In this document: piece by piece, positions 10,086 through 19,823 of the stretch
Layout: every line of letters begins with the position of its first letter
Numbering within the stretch: the first letter of the stretch is position 1
Assembly (NCBI GenBank): GCA_963825405.1
Contig: CAWGTB010000011.1
Location: forward strand, 186,001 to 250,000
Reading direction: 5' to 3'
DNA length: 64,000 nucleotides
Source: JACPNO01 sp963825405
Lineage (GTDB): Bacteria > Acidobacteriota > Terriglobia > Bryobacterales > Bryobacteraceae
Translations under genes and position numbers: made by a program
Notes under the pieces: generated by a model
Told to the model about the DNA's origin: nothing
Database searches by the model: none
The model's input: the letters and a program-made list of their open reading frames with translations, nothing else

Positions 10086-11310
10086 CTGCCGCTCTCGCGC
10101 AGCAGCAGAATGAGCACCAGCAGAATGCGTTTCAGGCCCAGATCGCGGCCTTCCGGATGAAACCATTCCTCGGCGGTGTGCGCGCCGCCGCCGTTTCCGC
10201 CTGCGCCGATCGAAATCGCCGGAATGCCGAGCGAGAGCGGAATATTGGCGTCGGTCGAAGCGCAGTCCACGCGCGATCGAATTCCCAGGTGCGCGTCGAC
10301 AGCCTTGATGTAAGTCAGGATGCGTGCGCCGTCCGCCAGAATCGCGGCGGGCCGCGAGCCGATTTCTTTGACGCGCGCCGTGACCTTGCCGCCGGTGGCA
10401 CGCTGGTTCTCGACTTCCTGCGACCGCTCGACCGCGGCATTCAACTGCGCCACCAGCTCATCCATCTTCTCGTTGCTCTCCGAGCGGATGTCCACCTTGG
10501 CGCGAGCCAGCGGCGGAATGGCGTTGATGCTGGTGCCGCCTTCGAACGTGCCGACGTTAAACGAAGAGCGCGGGCCGCCGTTCAACTTGATATCGGAAAA
10601 CAGCGCCACGGCGCGGCTGAGCGCATGCACCGGATTGCCGGCGCCATAATCGCTCCAGCTATGCCCACCCGGCCCGCTGACAGTGACTTCGAAACGGCGG
10701 CTGCCGAGGGCGCGCGTGGTGATGTGCTCGGTGGAGGCGCCATCGAGCACCAGGAAGGCGGCGATCTCGCCGGCCAGCGGCGATTGCTTGCACAGCCATC
10801 GCATGCCGGTCAGGTTGCCTTCGCCTTCTTCGCCGACGGTCGCGATCAACATCGGAGTAGCGTGCTCGTGTTGCGATTTCGCGGCGCAGATTTCCAGGCC
10901 CGCGCCAGAGCCAGCAAGGCCGCAAGGCCGGCGCAATTGTCGGAAACGCCCGGACCATGAAACCGGCCGCCAGGATCCACCGCGATGTCTTCTTTGCGGC
11001 GCGGCGCGAGCACCGTGTCCAGATGCGCGGTAACAGCGACGTAAGGCCCACGCGCGCTTTCCGTCGGCAGGGCGATGATATTGCCGGCTCGGTCGGTCTG
11101 CGTGTGCCAGCTCAGGCTGCGCAACTTGCCCGCCATCCACTCGCCGCGCTCGGCTTCGAGGAAGGTAGGCGCCGGAACGCGCGCTAGTTGCAGGTGGGCT
11201 TCATTGATCCACTGCTTCTCCCTCGTAAACCATTGCAGACACTCGCGCACCGCCCGCTCAGAAGCGATGGCAGCGACAGGGATTGCGGCTAGCGGTGGCG
11301 AAGCAGCCAT
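10082..11310 (-). CDS. M20-family metallopeptidase, one frameshift
   Basis: A zinc-dependent M20 peptidase or aminoacylase of about 410 residues. The first metal motif is VAVTAHLDTVL (His, Asp); the bridging Asp is in HGPGVSDNCAGLAALLALA. The catalytic Glu pair is in LIATVGEEGEGNLTGMRWL, and the C-terminal His is in GGNGGGAHTAEEWFHPEGRD. The dimerisation domain includes VTVSGPGGHSWSDYGAGNP. The frame changes near 10880, between the second and third motifs. The most likely start is ATG at 11310; ATG at 11361 is an alternative. It appears to share a transcript with the EamA transporter. Confidence 0.8.
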
Positions 11311-11371
11311 TGAATCGAGTGTACCGCAGGGGGGCGAAACGGCAGCCCTTTGTTCGGACATAGAATGAAAC

Positions 11372-11602
11372 ATGCGAGACGCTCCGCTGGTTGTCATTCA
11401 CGCCTTTGGCACCGAGGCCGACGCGGAGATGGCGAAAGGCGCCCTTGAATCGGCAGGCATCGACGCCCTGATCCAGGGTGACTCAGCCGGCGGCATGCGG
11501 CCCCACTTGGCATGGGCCAGCGGTGGATTCAAAGTGTTGGTTCGCGAGGAAGATGCTGAGGCAGCGCACGCCGTGCTTGAACCGCCAGACGAGCAGGCGT
11601 AA
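11372..11602 (+). CDS. Small DUF2007-like signal-transducing protein
   Basis: A 76-residue protein: VVIHAFGTEADAEMAKGALESAGIDALIQGD followed by GGFKVLVREEDAEAAHAVLE. This alpha/beta pattern with a Glu/Asp-rich C-terminal helix matches the DUF2007 family of small proteins, related to the GlnB-like fold. No ligand is known. The stop TAA nearly touches the convergent phosphatase gene, with two bases between. No clear ribosome-binding site is seen before the ATG. Confidence 0.7.
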   Translation: MRDAPLVVIHAFGTEADAEMAKGALESAGIDALIQGDSAGGMRPHLAWASGGFKVLVREEDAEAAHAVLEPPDEQA

Positions 11603-11604
11603 GT

Positions 11605-13353
11605 CTATTTCACTTTCATCACCACCAGCGTCTGATCGTCGTACGCTTCGGTGTTGAACTTGTCCAGATCGGCGAAAATGGCGTCGGCCACTTGCTGCGC
11701 CGGCAGGTGACTGGTGGAGCGAAGCACATCCGACAAACGAGCGCGTCCATATTCTTCGCCGGCGGCGTCCAGGTGATCGGGAAGGCCGTCGGAATAGAGC
11801 AGAATCACGTCGCCGGGCTCGGTCTGGAAAACCACTTCTTCATAGTCACGGTCGGGCAGCATGCCGACCGGCACACCCTCCACTCGCGGCCGCAGAATTT
11901 CGCCGCGGCGGCACACCATGGGCGGAATCGCGCCGGCGTTGGCCATATTGAACGACCCCGAATGCGGATGCCACAACATCACCAGCAGCGTGACGTAGCG
12001 CGCCTCCACTTTGCGCTCGATGAGCGCATCGTTGAGCGCCTTCATGAGCACCGCTGGATTGCGGCGCCGGGGCGCGAGCGTCCGCAGCAGGCCGCTCACC
12101 AGCGCGCCATATAACGCAGCCGCCGCGCCTTTGCCGCTGACATCGCCGAACGCGAGCGACGCGTGCTCGTTGCTGTGCTCGAAGAAATCGTAGATGTCAC
12201 CTGAGATTTCGCGCGCCGGGCGCAGGCCCACGGCTATTTCCAGACCGACGAATTCCGGCGCCTCCGTGGGCAGCAGCCAGGTTTGCAGCTCGCGCGCGGC
12301 GCGTAAATCCTCCTGCATGCGGCGCTCGCGCATCGCCACTTCTTCGTACAAGCGCGCGTTCTCGACTGAGCTCGCAATCTGCGGCGCGAGCATGGCAAGC
12401 GTGCGCATGTGATCGTCGGTGAAAAATCCCAGGCGGTCGCTTTCCAAATCCATCACACCCACCACGCGGTCCTGCACGATCAACGGCACGGCCACTTCCG
12501 AGCGAATGTCGGGATGCGAGGCGATGTAGCGCGGATCAGTCGCGGTATCGTGCACGCGCACCGCTTCGCGCGATTCGGCGGCCGCGCCGGTAATTCCCTT
12601 GCCGAGGGGAATGTTGTCGATATCGACGCGCTCATCATGGCGCTGGCTGAAGCGGTAGCGCAAAACCCGCGCGCTCTCGTCGACCAGCAGAATGCTGAAG
12701 GCGTCGTAGTTGATCAGCCCGCGCATGGTGGAGGCCAGTTTGCCCAGCAATTCATCCAGATCGAGAATCGACGAAAATTCCTGCGACACGCGCGTCAACG
12801 TGCGCAGCGTGCGGTTCTGGCGCTCCACGCGGCGGTACAGCTGCGCATTGTCAATGGTCGCGCCCACGCGTGAAGCAATCAGGCGCAGCATGGCGCGGTC
12901 GTGTTCGGTGTAGGCGTCGACGCGTGTCGACTGCACATCGATCACGCCTACCAGCTTGTTGCGCGCGAGCATCGGAACCGCCAACTCAGTGCGCACGGCG
13001 TCCAGCGCATTGAGGTAGCGCTCGTCGCGGCGCACGTCGCTCACCAGGATCGGCTCGCGTTGCAGCGCGGCGGCGCCGGTGATTCCTTCCCCCAGCGCCA
13101 CGGACAAATTTTTCACCACTTCATCGCGATGGCCGACCGCATAGCGGATGCGCAAATCCTGCCGCTTTTCGCTATACAGCAGGATCGCAAGCAATTCGTA
13201 GGGCACCACTTTGCGGACAATTTCGGCGACGTTGGCCAGCAACTGGTCGAGATCCAGCGTCGAACTGGTAGCGGTGGTGACTTCGAGCAGGAAGTCGAGC
13301 AGTTCGCTGCGCTCGCGAAAACGGACGGTGGATTTACGGGTGGGAGCCTGCAT
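11605..13353 (-). CDS. Double-GAF, SpoIIE-type PP2C phosphatase
   Basis: An intact protein of 582 residues with no membrane segment. Two GAF sensor domains occupy about residues 20-170 and 180-330; each contains the GITGAAALQREPILVSDV / GITGAAAESREAVRVHD pattern. A linker helix (AMRERRMQEDLRAARELQTWLLP) leads to the PP2C/SpoIIE domain, with SGDIYDFFEHS, ASLAFGDVSGKGAAAALYGA and VILLYSDGLPDHLDAAGEEYG holding the metal-binding aspartates. Such proteins dephosphorylate anti-sigma-factor antagonists or similar targets in response to small molecules. The partner is not in the window. ATG at 13353 has AAGG six bases upstream. Confidence 0.9.
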   Translation of the reverse strand: MQAPTRKSTVRFRERSELLDFLLEVTTATSSTLDLDQLLANVAEIVRKVVPYELLAILLYSEKRQDLRIRYAVGHRDEVVKNLSVALGEGITGAAALQREPILVSDVRRDERYLNALDAVRTELAVPMLARNKLVGVIDVQSTRVDAYTEHDRAMLRLIASRVGATIDNAQLYRRVERQNRTLRTLTRVSQEFSSILDLDELLGKLASTMRGLINYDAFSILLVDESARVLRYRFSQRHDERVDIDNIPLGKGITGAAAESREAVRVHDTATDPRYIASHPDIRSEVAVPLIVQDRVVGVMDLESDRLGFFTDDHMRTLAMLAPQIASSVENARLYEEVAMRERRMQEDLRAARELQTWLLPTEAPEFVGLEIAVGLRPAREISGDIYDFFEHSNEHASLAFGDVSGKGAAAALYGALVSGLLRTLAPRRRNPAVLMKALNDALIERKVEARYVTLLVMLWHPHSGSFNMANAGAIPPMVCRRGEILRPRVEGVPVGMLPDRDYEEVVFQTEPGDVILLYSDGLPDHLDAAGEEYGRARLSDVLRSTSHLPAQQVADAIFADLDKFNTEAYDDQTLVVMKVK

Positions 13354-13394
13354 CAAAGCCTTATCGAATAGAACTCACGTTTGTTGGATGCCGC

Positions 13395-14150
13395 TCACGC
13401 AGCCGACGCCTCGACGATTTCAACGCCGGCGCTGGTGCCGATGCGGTTCGCCCCAGCCGCCGTCATGCGCCGCAAATCGTCCAGGGTTCTTATGCCGCCG
13501 GCGGCTTTGACGCCCATCTCCGCGCCTACCACACGCCGCATCAGGGCCACGTCTTCCGCGGTAGCGCCGGCCGGTCCGAATCCGGTGGACGTTTTTACGA
13601 AATCCGCGCCTGCCATTTTGGCCAGTGTGCAAGCTATGGCTTTTTGGCGATCGTCGAGCAGGGCCGTTTCCAAAATCACTTTAACGATGGCTCCAGCGTT
13701 ATGGCCCTCTGTGGCCACCGCCAGAATATCCTGGCGTACCGTTTCCAGATCGCCACCGCGCAGCGCGCCAATATTCATGACCATATCGATTTCGTTAGCT
13801 CCCACACGCAGCGCCGCCGCCGCTTCGGCCCGCTTGGCTTCGGTGCTGGTGGCTCCTAGCGGGAAGCCCGCAACCGTCGCGATTTTAACCGGCGAACCAG
13901 CCAGTTCGCTCACCGCGAGCGCGACCCAGCAGGGGTTGACGCACACAGCCGCGAACCCGTATTGACGGGCCTCCCGGCACAGCTTGCCAATCTGCGCGCC
14001 GGTGGCTTCGGGACGCAGCAGGGTGTGGTCGATGAGACTCGCGACAGCAACTTTTGAGGGCTCGAGCGGACGCCGGGCGCGGGCGAGAATCTCTTCGCCG
14101 ATCTGGGCCGCAAGCTGTTCGATCTGCTGTGTGTCCATGCCGCCTGACAT
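13395..14150 (-). CDS. deoC: Deoxyribose-phosphate aldolase
   Basis: An intact 251-residue TIM-barrel class I aldolase that cleaves 2-deoxyribose 5-phosphate to glyceraldehyde 3-phosphate and acetaldehyde in nucleoside salvage. Motifs include SLIDHTLLRPEATGAQIGKLC at the N-terminus and EIDMVMNIGALRGG. The Schiff-base lysine is in ADFVKTSTGFGPAGAT; the second conserved lysine is in GVKAAGGIRTLDDL. ATG at 14138 (MDTQQIEQL) is an equally possible start. The gene stands alone, back to back with the metal transporter. Confidence 0.95.
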   Translation of the reverse strand: MSGGMDTQQIEQLAAQIGEEILARARRPLEPSKVAVASLIDHTLLRPEATGAQIGKLCREARQYGFAAVCVNPCWVALAVSELAGSPVKIATVAGFPLGATSTEAKRAEAAAALRVGANEIDMVMNIGALRGGDLETVRQDILAVATEGHNAGAIVKVILETALLDDRQKAIACTLAKMAGADFVKTSTGFGPAGATAEDVALMRRVVGAEMGVKAAGGIRTLDDLRRMTAAGANRIGTSAGVEIVEASAA

Positions 14151-14185
14151 CCAAAACTAGCGTACAATTCGTAGGGACTATTGTA

Positions 14186-15688
14186 ATGAAACGCGAAAGA
14201 CTCCTGCTGGTTTTGGCGTGTGCGGTCACGCTCACGGCCCATCCGATGGGAAATTTCAGCGTCAGCCACTACGCCCGCATTGCGCCTTCGCCTGAAGGCG
14301 TCGCGATTCGCTACGTCCTCGACCTGGCCGAGATCCCCACTTTCGAGCTGGTGCAGAAATGGAATCTTGAAGCCGGCAGCCCGCGCGCGACACTCGACCG
14401 GGCAGCGTCCCAGCAGGCTCGCGAGTGGACGCGGAATCTAGCGATCACCTCCGACGGGCGGGCCGTGGTCCCGCGCGTAACGGGGACGGAACTGGTGCTG
14501 GCGGAAGGCGCCGGCGGCATGAAAGTAATGCGCGTCGCCATGAACTTGCAGCTCCCCGTGACGGCCGGAAAAATCGAGTACGAAGATCGCAATTACCCCG
14601 AGCGCGCAGGCTGGAAAGAAATTGTGATCGCCCCTCAGGGCAAGGCTGCTGTAAGCCGCGCCACCCAAGGCGACCGGGAGCGCAGCCAGGCGCTTACCGC
14701 TTATCCGCAGGATCCCACCGTGGCGCCGCCACAGGATTTGCGGGCTTCGCTCGATTGGACCCTGGCGCCGCAAGCGCCGGTGGTGGCCGCACAGCCCGCG
14801 CCGCTGGTCCCGGCTCCGGAAACTGCCGTTTCGCCCGTTCCGCCGCAGCCGGCCGCCTCCGGCACCGTGGTGCGCGGCGACTACCTTTCGAAATTGTTGA
14901 GTCATCGGGAAATCGGCTGGGGGATGGCGCTTGCAGGTCTAGCCGTAGCCTTCGGACTGGGCGCTGTTCATGCACTCTCGCCCGGGCACGGCAAAACTAT
15001 CGTCGCGGCCTACCTGGTGGGCACGCGCGGGACAGCCAAACACGCCCTGTTCCTTGGCGCCATGGTCACGTTTACCCACACCATCAGCGTTTTCTTTCTG
15101 GGGTTCGTCACGCTATTTCTCTCGCAATATGTGCTGCCGGAAAAGATTTTCCCCGTGCTGGGCGCGATCTCCGGACTGTCGATCGTATGGATCGGCGCCA
15201 CCCTGCTCTACAAGCGCGCCAACGGGCTGCGGGCGCATGCTCACGATCACGATCACGACCACGATCATGCGCATGGTCATGATCACAGCCACGATCACGA
15301 TCATCATCATGGACCGGGCGGGCACACTCACGTTCCCGAGGGCGATGTCACCTTGGGCAGCCTGATCGCGTTGGGTGCAAGCGGCGGCCTGGTTCCCTGC
15401 CCCTCGGCTCTAGTGCTGCTGCTGAGCTCGGTGGCGCTGGGACGCGTTGGACTGGGCATGGTGCTGCTGGTGGGCTTCAGCGCCGGCCTGGCGGTGGTGC
15501 TAATGGCCATTGGCCTGATGGTGCTTTTCGCCAAGCATCTGCTGCCTGATCAGGAACGCGCCGCGCGGCACCCGGCATTCCGCCTGCTTCCGGTGCTTTC
15601 GGCTGCGCTCATTGTCTGCGTGGGACTGATTATGACGGGCGTTTCGTTGGGAATCATCCGGCCGGACCGGGTTCTGGGACTAACCTAA
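14186..15688 (+). CDS. NicO-family nickel/cobalt transporter with His-rich loop and exported N-terminal domain
   Basis: A 500-residue protein. A signal peptide (LLLVLACAVTLTAHPMG) is followed by a periplasmic domain of about 200 residues rich in beta strands, then a Pro/Ala-rich linker. From about residue 245 there are six transmembrane helices of the NicO type, including GLGAVHALSPGHGKTIVAAYLVG (conserved HxxxPGHGK motif). A cytoplasmic His/Asp loop (HDHDHDHDHAHGHDHSHDHD and on) is likely to bind metal ions. The second half has LGASGGLVPCPSALVLLL. This is the RcnA/NicO efflux type; whether it exports Ni or Co, or works in metal uptake, cannot be told. Confidence 0.85.
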   Translation: MKRERLLLVLACAVTLTAHPMGNFSVSHYARIAPSPEGVAIRYVLDLAEIPTFELVQKWNLEAGSPRATLDRAASQQAREWTRNLAITSDGRAVVPRVTGTELVLAEGAGGMKVMRVAMNLQLPVTAGKIEYEDRNYPERAGWKEIVIAPQGKAAVSRATQGDRERSQALTAYPQDPTVAPPQDLRASLDWTLAPQAPVVAAQPAPLVPAPETAVSPVPPQPAASGTVVRGDYLSKLLSHREIGWGMALAGLAVAFGLGAVHALSPGHGKTIVAAYLVGTRGTAKHALFLGAMVTFTHTISVFFLGFVTLFLSQYVLPEKIFPVLGAISGLSIVWIGATLLYKRANGLRAHAHDHDHDHDHAHGHDHSHDHDHHHGPGGHTHVPEGDVTLGSLIALGASGGLVPCPSALVLLLSSVALGRVGLGMVLLVGFSAGLAVVLMAIGLMVLFAKHLLPDQERAARHPAFRLLPVLSAALIVCVGLIMTGVSLGIIRPDRVLGLT

Positions 15689-15749
15689 AGTCATGGAAAC
15701 CTTTAACCGCCAGGCGTGGTCTCTATAATAGCGGCACTCTTCCGGCGGC

Positions 15750-15772
15750 GACGCTTGGAAGCGGATTGAAAC
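15750..15772 (+). repeat. Solitary degenerate type I-C-like CRISPR repeat
   Basis: A short stem-loop (CGCTT at 15752-15756 pairing AAGCG at 15759-15763) runs directly into GATTGAAAC (15764-15772). Type I-C repeats are commonly 32 nt, fold into a short stem and end in GATTGAAAC, so the architecture matches, but the 5' half is shorter. No second copy follows at array spacing. It lies 4 kb from the type I-C cas genes. Chance resemblance is quite possible. Confidence 0.3.
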
Positions 15773-15815
15773 GTATACTCGAACGCTCGAAAAATCGAGC
15801 TCACAACAAAACAAA

Positions 15816-15852
15816 ATGCCGCCGACCCTTTCGGGCTGGCGGCATTTTTTTT
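15816..15852. terminator. Bidirectional rho-independent terminator
   Basis: ATGCCGCC at 15816-15823 pairs with GGCGGCAT at 15838-15845, with an inner CCC/GGG pair around a TTTC loop. Eight T bases follow on the plus strand (15845-15852). A run of A bases (AAAACAAAA) precedes it, so the minus-strand transcript also ends in a T-rich tract. It can serve both the small RNA candidate and the TonB receptor gene, whose stop codon lies 28 bases to the right. Confidence 0.85.
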
Positions 15853-15879
15853 GGTCAGGCGATTAGCAGGACCCCCGCG

Positions 15880-18800
15880 TTACCACTGAATACGTGCGCC
15901 GAGCTGCACGAATCTCGGGAAGTTGGCCTGCTGGTTGATGAAGCCGAACTGGCCGGACCCCAGGGTCAGCCCGTTAGGTGGATCGAAACGCGGATGGTTG
16001 GTGACGTTGACGGATTCCGCACGGAACTGCGCCGTCACTCTTTCCTTGATCCTCACGCTTTTGAAGATGGAGATGTCCCAGTTATTGGCACCGGGTGCCC
16101 GGTCGGACAGGGTGCGCGAGGTAGCACCGAACGTGAACGCCGGGGCTAACACGAAAGCAGCCGGATTGAGGTACTGATCAATCTTGCTTTCGGGCGAGCC
16201 ATTGATTTCCGGCGACGTGCCAGTGGTGTTGGGGCGCTGTCCGGCTGCGCCGGCGAACGCATTGTTGTTGGGCTGGTTCACCGAGAGCGGGAAACCTGCC
16301 TGGATGGTGGTGATCAGGTTGATCTGCCATCCGCCGATAACGTAGTTCGCCAGATTATTGGTATTGGCAAACCGCTTACCCTTGCCGAATGGGAGTTCGT
16401 AAGTGACTACAGAGACAAACCGGCGAGGAGTGTTCTGCGCCGCCAGGCTATACTCGGCATTGTAGTCGTAGGCGTTCTGTACGAAGAAGCCGTTGGTGCT
16501 GCTGAAGACGGTCCCGGACGTGGTGTTCATGTCCAGAGTCTTGGACGCGGTGAGATGCGCCAGAAGACTCAGACCGCCGCTGAAGCGTTTCTCCAACGCG
16601 AAACACATACGACTGGTAACGAGCGTGAGCATCGGTCGGGTTACCTTCGCCGACTGTGGTGTACTCAGGATACGGCATCAACAACTGCGCCTGGCTGACG
16701 GTGCTGGAGCCGAAGAATCCGGGAGGCCCGCTCTGGAACGGGATGGTCAGCCCGAAGAAGGGATTCGGCACTTGATTCAGCAGCGAAGTTCCCTGCGAAA
16801 AGTAACTGGGGTTGAGCTGGTTGACGTTCAGCGTAGCGGCCGCTTGCTGCAGATGGCGCGACAGCGAACCAACAAAAGCTACGCTCAAGTTGAAGCCACC
16901 TGGCAACTGCCGCTGGACGTCGAACGAGTACTGATGCACGTAACCGCCGCTGCGTTGATCTGGTTGTAGAAGTTCACAGCGTTGCCGAGGCCCGTGTAGA
17001 GGCCTTGAATGTTACCGATCGGCTGAGCCAGGCCATTAGGATAGGGATTGCTCAGCGAGTTGGCCGGCGTCAGGCCGCCGTTGTTGCTGGCGACGTAGCT
17101 GCTCAGAGCCGCATAGCCCGGAGCACTCAGTTGCCCGTAAACCGGGGGAGCCCAGAATGTTCCATAGCCGCCGCGAATGGTGGTCTTGTCGTTGAGCTTC
17201 CACGCCGCGCCCAAGCGAGGAGCAAAGCGCAGATAGGAAGGATCGCCTATTTGAGTGGGATTGCCGTTCACACCGGCATACTCCAGGCCGCCCATGGGAA
17301 GAACGCCCGAACCCGGCGGTAAGCTGCGCCGCAATCGGATTCACCGTATTCGGGCAAAGCCCACAACCAGGCGATTGTTGCGATCACGATAGCCCTGCTC
17401 GAATTCGTACCGCAGCCCGATGTTGATGGTCAGGTTGTGGAGTGAGGCGGATATCGTCGTGGAAGTAGTAGCCGTAGTACTTGAAGATCCCTTCGAAGCC
17501 ACTCTGAGTGGTGACGCCACCGGCAGACGGAATGCCCAGCAACAAGCTGGCCAGATCCGCGCCCGACGTGGTGTTGGGGGTGACCGGGTTGGCGTTGGTG
17601 AAGCCGCGGTCAAACGTAAAGGCTCCCGGGACCGTTGCCGCTGTTCAGACGTCCAGTTGATCTGGCGGAATTGGAAGCCGGCCTTCAGATTGTGTTTGCC
17701 GACGAACTTGGCCACGCTGGAGAAGAAGCTCTTGGAATTCGGAACCGAATAGTTGCCGCCGAGAGTTCCCAGAGACGTCAGGTCCTGCATGGTGATGATC
17801 GGGAAGCCCGGTGCCCTGAGTGGCATCGATAAAAGACGCCGGGAAGCCCAGGCTGGCCGCATTGAAATCCGAACCCACGAAGGTCGAGTCGTTCGGGAAC
17901 CGGTTGTAGCCGTAGCGCACGCTGATTACCGTGGTCGGGTTCGGCGTGAAGGTCTGATTGGTCGTGGTGGAATCCGCATAGCGCTTCAGTTCCCATGCGG
18001 CGCCATTGACTGCGGCCGCTGAGCCCCACCAGTCCGGACCTACTTCGCGGCTGCCGTAATGCATGTAAGCGAAGTTGGCGCGCCACCAGTTGGTGAACTG
18101 GTGATCCACCTTGCCCGTGGCCTCGTTGGCGAAACCGTCGTGCAGTGTCGCCGCTCCCGCATAGTCGGGCTGTCCATAGAAGCCGGGCGTTGTCGTCGGA
18201 GCCTTGTAGAAAGCGGCAATGGCTGCGCCGATCGGGATTGATCCGGTTGGCGGGGATGACGTTGCCGGCGAACGGCGTGCGGTGTAGGTGCCATCCGGGT
18301 TCTTCACCGTGGTCAGCGGATCGTAGATGACTCTTGAGCGAGCCATCCGGGTTGCGGGAGCTTCGAAAAATCGCCGGTCGTCTCGGCTGCCGTTGGCGTG
18401 ACCAATTCAGCGAACTGGCCGGAACTCTGGCGGTAGCCTTCAAACACCAGCCAGAAGAAGGTCTTGTTCTTGCCGTTGTAAATTTTCGGAATCACTACCG
18501 GGCCGCCGATGGACCAGCCGAAATTCTTGTAGGGAGAAATGGGCTTTGGCTGCCCCGCGCGATTGGCGAAGAAGTCGTTGGCGAAACTCCAGGTGCCGCG
18601 AATATTTCCAAACAAGCTGCCATGCAGCGCGTTGGAACCCGAGCGCAGGAACGTGTTGTACACGCCGCCCGCATACCGGCCCAGCTCTGCGTCATACGTG
18701 TTGGTCTGAATCTTCATCTCTTCCACTGCTTCGAGCGAAGGAATGATGACCGCGCGGTTGGTGCCGTCCGTGATCGGCACGCCGTCTACCAGGTAAACGT

Positions 18801-19392
18801 TGCCGCGAATGGGACCACCGGCGAAACTCACTTGCGACGAACCGCTCTGATCCTGGAAGCGAACAAACTTCGGATCGCCGGCCGGCGTGACGCCCGGCGT
18901 GACCCACGCCATGATGAACGGATTGCGCCCGATGTTGGGCAGGTCCATCAGCTTCTGGCGATCGAGCAGCGTTCCCTGGGAGGCGTTCGACGTCTCCATC
19001 AAGGGAACTTCTTCACTTACCAGCACGCTCTCGGTGATCGCTCCGACTTCCAACTTCACGTCCAGAGTGATGAATTCCTGCGTGCCGACGATTACCTTGC
19101 GTTCAAACTTCTTGAAGCCCGCGTTTTCCGCTGATAGCGTATACGTCGCGGGGTTGACTGCTGAAAATACAAACTCACCTTCGGCGTTGCTGACCGTATC
19201 GCGTTTTACGCTGGTCGCATCGTCGGTGATTTCGACTTTCGCATTAGCAATGACGGCGCCCTGAGCGTCCATCACCCTGCCGCGAAGGCCGCCCTGATAG
19301 CCCTGACCCCATGCCAAGCTAGTCATCGCCAGCGCTAAAATGCTGTAGACAAATAACCTGGACCCTTTCCGCGTATTAAGTAAAGCTTGCAT
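15880..19392 (-). CDS. TonB-dependent receptor, Oar-like, with N-terminal carboxypeptidase-regulatory domain; several frameshifts
   Basis: A large outer-membrane receptor of about 1,170 residues. A signal peptide (LFVYSILALAMTSLAWGQ) precedes a CarboxypepD_reg-like domain (GGLRGRVMDAQGAVIANAKV, NPATYTLSAENAGFKKFERK). A plug region follows (VYLVDGVPITDGTNR and YDAELGRYAGGVYNTFLRSG). The barrel ends in the typical aromatic pattern GARIQW. Reading frames change near 18345, 18270, 17850, 17640, 17340, 16950 and 16570, yet each segment continues the family. The start at 19392 has GGAGG just upstream. Such receptors import large substrates such as glycans in Acidobacteria; the ligand is unknown. 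Confidence 0.85.
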
Positions 19393-19606
19393 ACACCTCC
19401 CCTTCCTTAGTTTTGGAGCTTTCCTAAAGAGACGCTCGATGAGCGCCTGACTAACCTCTATCGATAGCGAACCGATTGGCTCGCCGACACCCAACTGACC
19501 TGTTTTTCCAATTAATCATCAGACACACTAAATGAACGCTTCACTAACTGATTTGGGGTATCGTACCGGAGATATCCGACACTGTCCAGATAAGTATTAC
19601 TTGTTG

Positions 19607-19612
19607 TATACT
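19607..19612 (+). promoter_or_regulatory. Possible -10 box for the cas operon
   Basis: TATACT differs from the TATAAT consensus by one base and lies about 210 bases before cas5c. No good -35 element is seen 16-18 bases upstream, so this is tentative. The eight bases GTATACTC (19606-19613) are the same as those right after the repeat-like element of the small RNA candidate (15773-15780). Confidence 0.3.
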
Positions 19613-19761
19613 CTAAAGAAAATTTGCGTTTCCCCGCGACGATCCGCTCCGCAGCGAATGTAAATTGATGTAAAGGCTAGTGAAACTGCTGATTTGGGCC
19701 TCTGCCGGGCCTGCCTTCCAAGTAACTTCACCCCACACCCACTCGTCTATCTGCTTTACGC

Positions 19762-19790
19762 GGCAGCCTCGTTCACTGCGCGATTGAAAG
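19762..19790 (+). repeat. Second degenerate CRISPR-repeat-like element before cas5c
   Basis: GGCAG (19762-19766) can pair with CTGC (19776-19779), and the stem is followed by GCGATTGAAAG. The GATTGAAA end and the preceding hairpin resemble type I-C repeats, but the last base differs (G for C) and the stem is imperfect. It lies 33 bases upstream of the cas5c start. Only one copy is present. It could be a remnant of an array or a crRNA-like unit, or chance. Confidence 0.25.
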
Positions 19791-19823
19791 CGCTTCAGAG
19801 GGGACGACGGCTGTGGGATTCAG

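Larger units (their letters stand above)
15735..15852 (+). ncRNA. Candidate small RNA with three hairpins
   Basis: A possible -10 box TATAAT lies at 15724-15729, with only a poor -35. About seven bases later begins a segment that folds into three hairpins. The first is centred on CGCTTGGAAGCG (15752-15763), the second is GCTCGA-AAAA-TCGAGC (15784-15799), and the third is a strong terminator (15816-15852). No open reading frame with a start signal fits. The length would be about 118 nt. The first hairpin is followed by GATTGAAAC, as at the 3' end of type I-C CRISPR repeats. No expression evidence exists here, so this is a structure-based call. Confidence 0.4.
19393..19823. promoter_or_regulatory. 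Divergent control region between the TonB receptor and cas5c (431 bp without a gene)
   Basis: No convincing coding sequence is seen. The left two thirds are AT-richer than the surroundings and should hold the promoters of both genes. A -10-like TATACT is at 19607-19612 facing the cas genes. A repeat-like stem plus GATTGAAAG lies at 19762-19790, close to cas5c. No second copy of any 25-35 base unit at regular spacing was found, so this is not a CRISPR array, and nothing resembles cas1, cas2, cas3 or cas4. Confidence 0.6.

Noticed and set aside
15241..15330. A run of repeated GATCAC/CATGAT-like triplets that looks like a tandem repeat
   Set aside because: It is the codon pattern for the His/Asp-rich metal-binding loop of the NicO transporter, in frame and expected for the family.
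19393..19823. A CRISPR array beside the cas operon
   Set aside because: Only single repeat-like elements are present. No unit of 25-40 bases recurs at regular spacing on either strand.
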